NCBI RefSeq assembly: GCF_030272615.1
Contig: NC_081409.1
Location: forward strand, 202,786,449-202,850,448
Direction: 5' to 3'
Length of the DNA stretch: 64,000 nt
Source of the DNA: Cryptomeria japonica
Taxonomy: Eukaryota; Streptophyta; Pinopsida; Cupressales; Cupressaceae
Shown here: positions 13,064 through 23,264 of the stretch, one piece after another
How the letters are laid out: every line of letters starts with the position of its first letter
Position numbering within the stretch: position 1 is the stretch's first letter
Notes under the pieces: generated by a model
The model's input: the letters and a program-made list of their open reading frames with translations, nothing else
What the model was told of the DNA's origin: nothing
The model's database searches: none
Program-made: the position numbers and the translations under genes

Positions 13064-13158
13064 TGTCGGGACTGCACATGGGCTTATACTCTTTCTAATG
13101 AACCCTTTCTCAAATAACTCTTGGATCTGTCTTGCAACTTCTGTATTTTGTTCAGGGG

Positions 13159-13959
13159 TCAGTTTATAGGTTGCCTTGTTAGGTAGGGTAGCACCTGATA
13201 TAGGTCTATGAAATGATTTATTTCTCTTTGAGGCAATAGAGTATCTATGGTACTGTCTGCAACAATTCCCTTGTACTTATCCAGTAGGTCTTGAACCTCC
13301 TTAGGCCCTACTTTCCCTTTTGCCTCATGGCTCCTAGACTGCTTCTTAGGTTCATCCCTAGGCTTGTCAATTATGGAAAAACAAGGAGTATCCTTCTCCT
13401 TCAAATCCCTCATGAATTCTTTCTCATCTACCAACATGACACTAGTCACAATGTGTTTGTCCTTATTGTCATCCGCGAGAGGGGTCATGGTAAAATTCTC
13501 TGCATTTTTGGTGATGGTGTAGACATTATTTATACCCTCAGGCCTAGTATCTACATAATATTGCCAAGGCCTACCAAGTAACAAATGACAAGCATCCATT
13601 TCTACCACATCACACAACACTCTATCCTTATATTCACCAATTGAGAAATCTACCCAAACTTGTTCACTAATCAACACTTGTCCTTTATTCAACCAAGATA
13701 CCTTATAGGGATAGGGATGAGGTATCCTTTTCAATTTAAGCTTAGTAACCATTTCAATAGAAGCTATTTTATATGTGGATCCAGAATCTACAATGACCTT
13801 ACAAACTTTACCTTCTACTTTGTAGGTGGTTCTGAAAAGAGACTTCCTCTGATGTGGTTCTTTGTTGATTGGTTCCTTCAAGAGAGTCCTTTTTATCATC
13901 AAGAGCTCTCCTTGCTTTGGGTCTCCATACTTTGAAGTTGATGTGTGGTAGGAGGTCAT
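13159..13959 (-). pseudogene. gypsy1 aspartic protease and linker to RT
   Basis: A 266-codon open frame. Near residue 55, CKVIVDSGSTYKIASIEMV carries the retropepsin-type D-S-G triad (codons at 13780-13788). Further along, MDACHLLLGRPWQYYVDTRP is the conserved LLGRPW flap/C-terminal region of gypsy proteases. The end, [17 protein letters not shown], is the linker just before RT. The protease would process the Gag-Pol polyprotein. Confidence 0.9.
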
Positions 13960-15067
13960 CCTCTGACTATCTTCCTCTTAAATTAAATTTGATCTCCTTT
14001 CACCCTCTTGACCACCATTCCCTTGCTTTTCCGGGCACCTAAAGGATTGATGTCCCACCTAGTTACAAGAGAAACACCTACCGGTGAAAACACTAGGTCC
14101 TCTTCCACCAAAAATTCCTCTTCCATTTACTCTTCTCCCTCTAAAACTACCTTTGTTCCTTGATTCTCCCTCATGTTCTCGATTGTTGGTTTCTCCTTGG
14201 GTTTTAGGGTATGATCCTCTACCATTGAATCTGCCTTTACCTCTGAAATGTATACCCCTTCCTCTATTATGGTGTTCTCCTCACCTCTTTTGCTTCTCCT
14301 CAATCCTAAGTGCCATTTGATAACACTTATGCACTGATTCTAGATTAAACAAACTAAGTTCATCTTGAATGTTAAACTTAAGGCCATTCATGTACCTTGC
14401 TATCTTTTATGTCTCTCTCCAATATCTTTGCTTTGAGTGTCATTCTATGGAACTCCTCAGTGTAGGCACTAACATCAAGATCTTTTTGCCTCAAATTTTG
14501 TAGTTTCTTATGGAGGATTATATCATAATTCTCAGGGACAAGCTGCTTCTTAACTTATGGCACCATCCTCTTCCATGAAGTGGTGGGTTTCTTACCTTCC
14601 ACCATTCTTTCCCTTTGTAGGACATTCCACCAACTAAGGGTTGGGCCTTTCAATTTTGACTTAGCCACCTTTACTCTTTGGTTATCCTTCACCTCCTCAT
14701 ATTCAAAATAGTTTTCTAAGGCCTCAATCCAGTCCATGCACTCCTTTGGATTCATCTTCCCTTGAAACGTAGGCAATTATGCCTTAGTGTCTCTTCCACC
14801 TACTTTCTTAAGGGCTTGAATGAATTGCCTTTGATCTATCGGTACAGATAGTTCCTCTCCTTGTTCTTGTTCTTCTTCTTCCGAGTATAAGGCAACTTCC
14901 TTCCCAGCCTGATCCTTCTTCAACTTTGTTAGTTTCGCTTCCATCTTTTTGTTCTTGACTACTTGCTCCCTCACTATCCTAGCCAATTCCACATTGGTGA
15001 CTATAGAGGGTATCTCTTCTTCACCTTGTCCCTCTGTTCTATCTCCCATGGTTAAAACTCTTCCCAA
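13960..15067 (-). pseudogene. gypsy1 gag
   Basis: Open pieces at 14777-15067 and 14555-14776 share one frame, separated by a single stop. The second carries the plant retrotransposon gag signature MDWIEALENYFEYEEV and LKGPTLSWWNVLQ. Later, at about 14034-14078, a CCHC zinc knuckle CFSCNxVGHQSFRCPE is visible with a TAG replacing the residue after N. An RG-rich segment (RGRGIHFRGKGRFNGRG) precedes the knuckle and would bind RNA. The upstream start is probably the MGDRTEGQ Met near 15049. Confidence 0.85.
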
Positions 15068-15078
15068 GTTCTTCTAGA

Positions 15079-15090
15079 GCTCTGATACCA
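15079..15090 (-). other. gypsy1 primer-binding site (tRNA-iMet)
   Basis: The minus strand reads TGGTATCAGAGC, an exact match to the usual plant initiator-Met tRNA 3' end complement, 5 bases inside the 5' LTR edge. Confidence 0.95.
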
Positions 15091-15095
15091 CCTGA

Positions 15096-16613
15096 TGTAG
15101 AGGTCGGCAACAGTAGGGTGATAAACCCACCCACACACCTTTGGTCTTATATTTCTGGTTATGCTTCACACCTCAACTATGAAATCAACTTCTCACCACT
15201 AACCAGGCTGACACACACTCCTGCCCACTTACTAAGACCTATCAAGATCTTCCACAATACTTACTTGAAACACAAGACACGTATTGGTTTTTGAGTACTA
15301 GACAAGCCCACAATATAGGTCTACCGGTGAAAGTTTCATAGTTTTACCAATACCAGTTTCATAGTTTTACCGGTACAGGTTTCATAGACTTACCGACACT
15401 GGTTTACCAGGTTAGTAGCCCTATTTCACTATCTTTTGGGACTTCTCTCCAAATAGAACCAAACAACACCTTAACCAAATTTAGGTATCAGACACCCTTT
15501 TGGGGACCACTATCAGATTTGAAAAGATTGGATTTCTACCCTATTCCTGCACTCTTCAACACCTACATGGTTATAGGCCTAATTGATTAGGTTAGACCGG
15601 TCTCACAAAAGGGGTATGGAGAATGGGATCACAAGAAGGTTGCAACATTCCAGTAAGTTTCTCCTATGTTCAAATACCCAGTTTCAGCACTTCAACTTAT
15701 CTTCTCATCATAGTTCATTATCTATTCAAAGAAACTCATCTAATCTAATCTAAACCCTCAACTGATTTAGACTAGGGCTTGGTGGTACTATGCCAACCAA
15801 CTCCTCTGATCTCACCCCTCTGGAATCTCAAAATACACATCCCTAACTAGCATTCTACCCATGGCCATCAGATCCCAATGAGTAGACTGCAAGTTAGGGT
15901 CTTACTTGCATTATAACCCTTGAAAACGGAGGGTTTAAACCTGCAAAATATAAACGCTTGTAACTTCAACTAGACTTTACTTTGAGAGTTTAGACCTAGT
16001 GCATTGGAAGGGTTTTTCAGAGTTACTCCTAACCAGATCTAAGCTTCATTGGAAATTCTCACACTCTGTATGAATCACACGGAAAATCTGTGTATGGTGA
16101 AATCAAATTTATCTTATTTACTTGATCCACCAAACTTTACAAAACCTTTGACACCCCTTCCTATGGTTTTCCACATATATATAAACCTCTTCCAACATCC
16201 ATAACCAAATTTTGAATAGTTAGGACTGTTGGAGAAGTAGTTGTCATCCTACTGGCAACTTTGAAAAAGTTGCTTGACAACAAATGCAACATTTTACAAT
16301 TTTGTAATTTTAGAACAACACCGATTATTAACTACCTAGACCTTATGGAAACACAACCATGGTCATTATTTACTCCAACACCTAAGACAACATCCTAGAC
16401 ATACTAACTTTGCCAAAATCCAAATTCCAAGCCTTCATGGCCTAATAGACCTCTAGGTTTATATGCTCACCTAAGAGATTATTGACCATACAAAATAGGC
16501 ATTGAGTTACATCAAGGTTGATCATTGATCCAACCCACAATTACAACATAAATGAACCTATAGACAACACCATGTTCTTGAAAACATAGCTGTGACATGA
16601 AATGTGCTCTGCA
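15096..16613 (-). repeat. gypsy1 5' LTR
   Basis: Plus-strand edges are TGTAGAGGTCGG and ATGTGCTCTGCA; homologous along its length to 8911-10404. It directly abuts the next LTR-like block, with only CC between them. Confidence 0.9.
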
Positions 16614-16669
16614 CCTGTAATGCCCCACCATAAAACCTTGAAGGGATTAAGATAAAACATAAGAATAGA

Positions 16670-17492
16670 GTTAAGAATACATAAGGTTCACATCATTTAC
16701 AATCCTGCCATCAAGGCGAACATAACCAATAATACAAATGACCACATCGGTCAAATAAATACATGAATGATCCCTGAATAAGAAAGGATCCAACTGAACA
16801 TAACAAAAGTAAATACAAAGGTCCACTGGAGCATTCACAAAACTATAGATAATACTTTAAACAGGGATAAATTTCTTCCAGTAAGAAAAAAATATAGATC
16901 ACATGATAAGTTTCATCCATTAAAATTTAACCAACCATTATGCTCAAACTTTCATTAAAACTTAAGTCATGCATCTAATTTTATAACACACTTTAATTTC
17001 ATCATAAACTAATGAGTTCTTTCCGTGCTTACTTTATTTCATTATCAATAACTGAATATATTCCAATATTCTAATCTACATTCTTTCATGATCCAATTTA
17101 CTGCATTTAAAAGATGATTACATACATGCATTTACGATTAATTTGATCTTATCCACTTTATACATTCTAATATAATGCCATCCATACATGCTAAAACTAA
17201 AAAGGAAATATAAGAACATAAGCATCACATAACACCAAATTGTTATCGGAGTTCACCCCTAGAAGGCTACATCTCCGTGTCTACTCAACTACAAGACCCC
17301 TCTGATAATTAAATAAGTTAAGAATACATAAGGTTCACATCATTTACAATCTTGCCATCAAGGCGAACATAACCAATAATAGAAATGACCACATCGGTCA
17401 AATAAATACATGAATGATCCCTAAATAGGAAAGGATCAAACTGAACATAACAGAAGTAAATACAAAGGTCCACTAGAGCATCTGCAAAACTA
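16670..17492 (+). repeat. Direct duplication of about 176 bp, 647 bp apart
   Basis: Segments 16670-16845 and 17317-17492 both run from TTAAGAATACATAAGGTTCA to AAGGTCCACTRGAGCAT with few differences. The 470 bp between them may be an insertion flanked by a long duplication, or the product of unequal exchange. Confidence 0.85.
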
Positions 17493-19089
17493 AGTCATCG
17501 CAACCCAAGGTCTAGCATGATATCAAGTTCTCACAAGGGCATAAGCAACAAGATGACTCCACAACAATGCTCCTATCAAGACAACACAACAACACACTAG
17601 CGATCATAAGGGACAAGTGTCATCACATAACCTGGTATGGTTACCATGGAAGGTCTTCATAGGTTCCAGACCTATCCACTAGGTTACCCTAGCAACCTAT
17701 TCCGAGCCTTCGACCCATCCAAGCCTTATGTGGACCCACACATCCTTTTATGAAGACAAGGATGATGGTTTGCCATTTCAGATCTTCTCATTGCATGTCG
17801 AGTTTGTACTAGCACTCATCCCATGTGTGAGGCACAATTATCTTACTTAGTGATTCTTTAACTAACTCTCTAATATACTATTAGGTTATCACTTATTAGA
17901 CACACTTCTGATGGGTTACCCAATAGCCACTTTGGGCACAACCCCCAATCGATAGCCACCTTCCCATACGACACTAGACCATACTCAATGAACTCCTAAA
18001 CCCAGGCATACACAGGGTCAAGAAAACAAAGTACAAAATGGAGGGAACAACCATTTGGTCAAACACAACTTCATATGAGGTACACTAACTGACGGTACTC
18101 TAGCTAGAGACTTGACCAGCTATGACCAACCACGAAACAACATTCGACACCTGCATAAAGGACATGACTAGTTACAACACCATCACCAGACAACAGTCAA
18201 ACTCGAGATCGAGGACAGAACACGTACCCCAAATCAACCATTCGACAGGGTCCAATCAAACAAATCAAGTCTTGCCATTACTTAAGCAAAAGCGAATACA
18301 TAAAATTAAACTTGCATAGGCAATAACTGTGAAGGACAATCTTCTTTCCTATTGTTTTCACACAACAATTGATCCAGTTTTCTAAATGATCTAAGTTTGA
18401 TTGCAGTTATCTACCTCATCTAGGTATAGGTCGTTCATGGTTTTTCTATCTCGCTAAGTTCATATGCATCATAACATAACATAATTACTTCATCATGAGT
18501 TTTAAATCAAATTCACATTAACATAAATATTTTATATGCAGAACACCCAATGATATACAATCAAATATTTAGATTAGTCAACTAACATATGATATTCATT
18601 TTTCCAAATAAAACATCATTTCATCCCGAGTCGAATGCAATAATATAATCTCATCTCTAGCAACACAAATATACACTTTTAAAAAATGAAAATATACATT
18701 AAAAGAAAATATAGAAATAGATAAACATTTCCCAATGAAATATAATTCCCTTGCATATATGAAAACAAATACATGATTCAAAGATATTAATTAGTATATA
18801 TCTCTATATATATTATGCCTAAATTAATAAATTAATGAATGAACAATCATTATTATATATTTAAAAATAAACATTAATTAAGAATTGGAAAATAATAAAT
18901 AATTAATAATATATATTAATATATAAATTATCGCAATTAACATATATTTAGTAATATACATTAATTAATAATTAATAATTATTATATAATTAATCAAATA
19001 TATTAATTAAAATTTAATAATATTAAAACATTTTAAAAACAAAATTTAAATTTAATATATTGTATTTTTTTTAATCTAAATTTTTTTTA

Positions 19090-19370
19090 AAAAAGACCCA
19101 GCAAAGGGCAGTCGTGGGCCCACCTCCCATCCACAAGAGTGGGGCGGTCGTGCCCTAGTTGTGGAGGCTGCAGCCACCATGGTGGACGCAGGTCCACGAT
19201 GTCCACACAGTGGACGCAGGGACCCCACGACCACCACGGGGTCGCAGGGCTATGCGGCCACACTGCAGTTCACTACGGCCATCAGTGGTTGCAAACCTCC
19301 CGATGGCAGTCTGTAGAGTAGAAGGGAAGGGAGGGGGCAAGGGTTGAGCTTCGGCTCCTCCGCCCCCCAA
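19090..19370. other. GC-rich island inside the LTR-like block
   Basis: A sharp switch from AT-rich to GC-rich sequence with repeated GGTGGACGCAGG, GTCCAC and CCACCACGGGG words, many mutually complementary. The overlapping open frames on both strands are a by-product of base composition. The GC-rich hairpin segments of the LTR-G copies are comparable. Confidence 0.6.
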
Positions 19371-20815
19371 ACCCTAATTTTGCCTCCAATCAAAATAAAA
19401 TAAAATTTTGTTTTAATTAAACAATAACCCAAAAAAATAAAAATAAATAGAACCCCAAGTTTTAATTAATAAACAGTCTCACACAGAGACTAAATTAAAT
19501 TTCCAGAATGACCATGAACAACAAATATTGAAAATCTTTCCAGAATGATCATGGTTTTCTAAATGGAAGAATTTTGTTGAATAACCATCCAAATAAGCAA
19601 TTTTTTTATAACAAAGCCATATTGGGCATGAAATCATTTCTCACAAATCTAATCCCCAATTTGTTCAAACTACAAACTAATTTCCAATATGAATCTTAAT
19701 CCTGAGAGCATTCAATGGAGAATTTAAACCAAAAATGCATGAAGAACAACCATACCCAAATTTTTTATATTAAACAAAGAACCAAAATGATAAACATAAT
19801 CCTACCTCATTAAGAATTCCTGGAAAAGATCTGATGGAGAGCCCAACCTCCAAGCTCAAGAAATTTCTTCTCCTCCAAAATCCCCAAATTTTCACCATCC
19901 AATCATATTTTTCCAAAATATTTTCCAAAAATATTTTCAAACCTAGGTTGAATGGGCAAAAGTTTGACCAAAATTTCATTTTTGGATTTCAAATATTTTT
20001 ATTTAAAATAATATCTCCAAATTCATTCTTTTCAACAAATCAAGATATTAAACTTGCTTTTATAATTAAAATTGATTTTCCTCAAATAATTGAATTTACC
20101 CTTTCTATTTCCAAAATGCCAAAGAAATTAAATAATTTCTATTTCAATTAAATTTAAATCTTTCCTTTCCAAAAGCATAAACTGGATAAATTTAACATTA
20201 AAATTAACCATTTAAGCGAACTTGCTACCAACTTGAATTGAGCAATTCTAATTAACGATAATTTGCATAAAAGGAACCTATTTAATGTAGTCCCCAAAAT
20301 ACTAATGCGTAAACACATATTAAATCAAATTAAATACTAAGGATTAAATAGTCAATTTAACCCCACACAAAACACACAACCCAAGAAAGCCAAACAGACA
20401 GACGACCTGCATACCCAACCAAAGGGGATACCAACAATGACTGACGATGCTCACTTGAGCACGACTATGGTCAAATGAGGGTCTTACGACCACCTAATCC
20501 AAAATCTAAGGGTCAATGAGGAACACTCAAACCTGAGAATCCAGGTGGAGATGAACCTCACACCCATGCGGTATTGTACCTGCAATCTCGTGCAACTGTG
20601 AATCACACATGCATACATACACATATTTAATTAAAGTGTTAGCCTAAGATTAACAAAACAAATCAGGAGAAATAATAGACTTACATACGAATTGGTGCAA
20701 AAATCACATTAACAGGTACACACAAAAATCAAAACATCTGTCTATAACATTATAACATGATAAACTAACCAAGGTCAAATCGAAATTAGAATATGATTAG
20801 GGTAGGGGTACTACA

Positions 20816-21290
20816 ACACTACTCCCTCCCTTTTCTTTCTCTCTCCCTCCCTCCCTCTAGACCCTAGATAAAACAACATGACCCTTTAGGAGAATATGAT
20901 GGCCTAAGGGTCATACGGTGTCCCGAGGTGGCAAGATGAAACATTATTAAAATATAAAAAAATAGTGCCAATACTGCTTACAAAATTTGACACCTAAGGT
21001 GTCATACAATGTCCTAAGGGGTCATAGGACACCATATGACCCTTTAGGACACCATACGATCCATAACGACACCATATGGTGTCTTAAGGGGTCATATGGT
21101 GTCTTAAAGGGTGGTAGGACACAATTTGACCCCTATGGACACATTACATGGCCCATAATGACACCTAAGGGGTCATATGGTGTCCTAAGGGGTCATAGGA
21201 CACTGTATGACCTGACATAGCACCACATGACCCTTTAGGAGAATATGACATCCTAAGGGGTCATACGGTATCCAAAGGTGATAAGATAAA
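20816..21290. repeat. Degenerate palindromic minisatellite (GTCCTAAGGGGTCATATGGT)
   Basis: More than a dozen variants of CCTAAGGGGTCATATGGTGT occur in both orientations, so adjacent units form imperfect palindromes (for example AAGGGGTCATAGGACACCAT). Continuous in motif type with 8740-8885. Confidence 0.85.
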
Positions 21291-21404
21291 TTATTATTAC
21301 AATATAAAAACCAATACCAATACTGTTTAAAATAATAACAAACCACTATGCTCCCCCTCTCTCCCTTCTTCCATACTCCATCCCTCTCTCTCTTCTTCTC
21401 TCCC

Positions 21405-21668
21405 TCACCAATATTTCTCTCTCCCTACCCCCTTTATCTTCCTTACTTTATATTTTTGTATTGCAATTAGGTTTGCCATGTAGTGGTCACCATTTGGATG
21501 AACAATAGACCTGATAATCCCAAGGTCCACAGTTTGAGAAGCAGAGGCTATGCTTTCCTTGATATTCATAGCATTTGAATTAGTGTACAAAACCCATTGT
21601 GCATCATCCCTCAACCACACTCCTCCTATTGTTGGGCTTTGGGCAATCTTTGGTAATGCACATTTTTC

Positions 21669-21733
<65 letters not shown>

Positions 21734-22144
21734 TCTCTCTCGCTCTCTCCCCCCTATCCCTCCCTCTCTCTCTCCCTCTCCCCCTCTCCCTCCCTACTCT
21801 TTCCCTCCCCCTACCCCCTTTATCTCTCTTACTTTATATTGTTGTATTGCAATTAGTTATTCCATGTAGTGGTCACCATTTGGATGAACATTAGACCTAA
21901 TAATCCCAAGGTCCACAGTTTGAGCAGTAGAGGCTATGCTTTTCTTGATATTCTTAGCATTTGAATCTATGTATAAAACCCATTGTGCATCATCCCTCAA
22001 CCACACTCCTCCTGTTGTTGGGCTTTGGGAAATCTTTGGCAATTCACATTTTTTCTTTCCAATTTGTTCCCCTACAATTCTCAGAATACTAAGAGCCACA
22101 CGACGCAGTTGTTTCCAAGTTGATGGTCTAGCTAACGATTTCAA
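21405..22144 (-). pseudogene. Tandemly duplicated gene-like fragment (unknown protein)
   Basis: Two copies 386 bp apart encode closely related minus-strand peptides sharing GVWLRDDAQWVLY, then QTVDLGIIRS and VHPNGDHYM. The right copy extends upstream into a basic stretch, STWKQLRRVALSILRIVG. By eye, most differences between copies change amino acids, so neither copy seems constrained since the duplication. I do not recognise the family; it may be a captured exon of a cellular gene. CT-rich microsatellites separate and flank the copies. Confidence 0.4.
21672..21811. repeat. (CT)n tract
   Basis: A nearly pure CT run, then CCCTCTCTCT variants. Open frames encoding Ser-Leu repeats are artefacts. 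Confidence 0.95.
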
Positions 22145-22222
22145 ATAAATATTCTCACATTTTTCTAGTCACATCAAATAAATATTCTCACATTTTGCAA
22201 TCATGTCAAATAAATAAGAGTT
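22141..22222. repeat. Short tandem repeat, 33-bp unit
   Basis: TCAAATAAATATTCTCACAT is repeated with TCAAATAAATA again, at 22141, 22174 and about 22206. Confidence 0.75.
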
Positions 22223-22271
22223 CTTTAAAAGATGTGTGTATAGATATTTTATTAATGATAATTAAACTTTA

Positions 22272-22800
<529 letters not shown>

Positions 22801-22810
22801 ATTTTCTTTA

Positions 22811-22975
22811 CTACAAAAAGTGTGTACAGGGTACTGGTACTATTAGTTTGTTGGTTTTCCTAATAGCACGTAAGGGGTCTTTATACATTAAAAGAGTGCA
22901 CGGGGGTACCCAAAATATTAACGTTGGTTTGCTAAAAAGACTGTGTACGTGGTACTGTGACATATACTTTTAGTT
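22811..22975 (+). repeat. GTAC-rich repeats upstream of the K transposase
   Basis: Related words GTGTACAGGGTACTGGTAC, GTGCACGGGGGTACCC and GTGTACGTGGTACTGTGAC recur about 60-70 bp apart. The region upstream of the other K gene (30985-31175) has similar words in inverted orientation, e.g. GGGTATGTGGTACTTGTC on the minus strand. They could be transposase-binding or promoter elements common to both genes. Confidence 0.5.
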
Positions 22976-23264
22976 ACCTAACTGCCTCAAAAGACATTTT
23001 TGAGGTCGTTGAAGGCCCCACTGTAACTATGTATGTGCTTCTGTGACTATTTTATACATGGACGTTAGTGAATTTTTTATTTTTCCATGATTTCAAATAA
23101 TTGAATTGCTGTTCTTATTAGCTTTCTCAATGCTATTGTGATTGTTTAATAGTTTTGATTCAAAAAAACAATGATAATTCTCAAATTGATGGTTATTTTA
23201 TTATTTATGAACTTTTGTTTACATATATGTAATATGACTCTATTTAGGACAATCGATATCAACC

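Larger units (their letters stand above)
8911..16613 (-). mobile_element. gypsy1: full-length Ty3/gypsy chromovirus-type retrotransposon
   Basis: Bounded by two LTRs of about 1.5 kb (8911-10404 and 15096-16613), with an iMet primer site beside the right LTR and a polypurine tract beside the left one. Internal order on the minus strand is gag, protease, RT, RNase H, integrase, chromodomain: the Ty3/gypsy order. The two LTRs are similar throughout but differ at many positions by eye, so the insertion is not young. No exact 5-bp target duplication is seen (CTTGG on the left, CCTGT on the right). Several stops and frame breaks make it non-autonomous today. Confidence 0.92.
16616..20815 (+). mobile_element. 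Putative 4.2-kb LTR-like block
   Basis: Begins TGTAATGCCCCACC and ends GGGGTACTACA, whose reverse complement TGTAGTACCCC gives matching TG...CA-type inverted termini as in plant gypsy LTRs. It has no long coding frame. It includes a 176-bp internal duplication and a GC-rich island at 19090-19370, and it is AT-rich elsewhere. Its length is large for a single LTR. No exact flanking duplication is seen (GCACC and ACACT). It could be a solo LTR of a large gypsy family or a non-coding derivative. Confidence 0.5.

Noticed and set aside
15079-15090. A possible tRNA-iMet gene fragment
   Set aside because: The 12-base match is a retroelement primer site adjacent to an LTR; no cloverleaf sequence around it.
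8906-16618. A target-site duplication for gypsy1
   Set aside because: CTTGG and CCTGT agree at only three of five positions; not accepted.
19139-19432. Overlapping open frames on both strands
   Set aside because: Caused by local GC-rich, stop-poor sequence in a non-coding LTR-like block.
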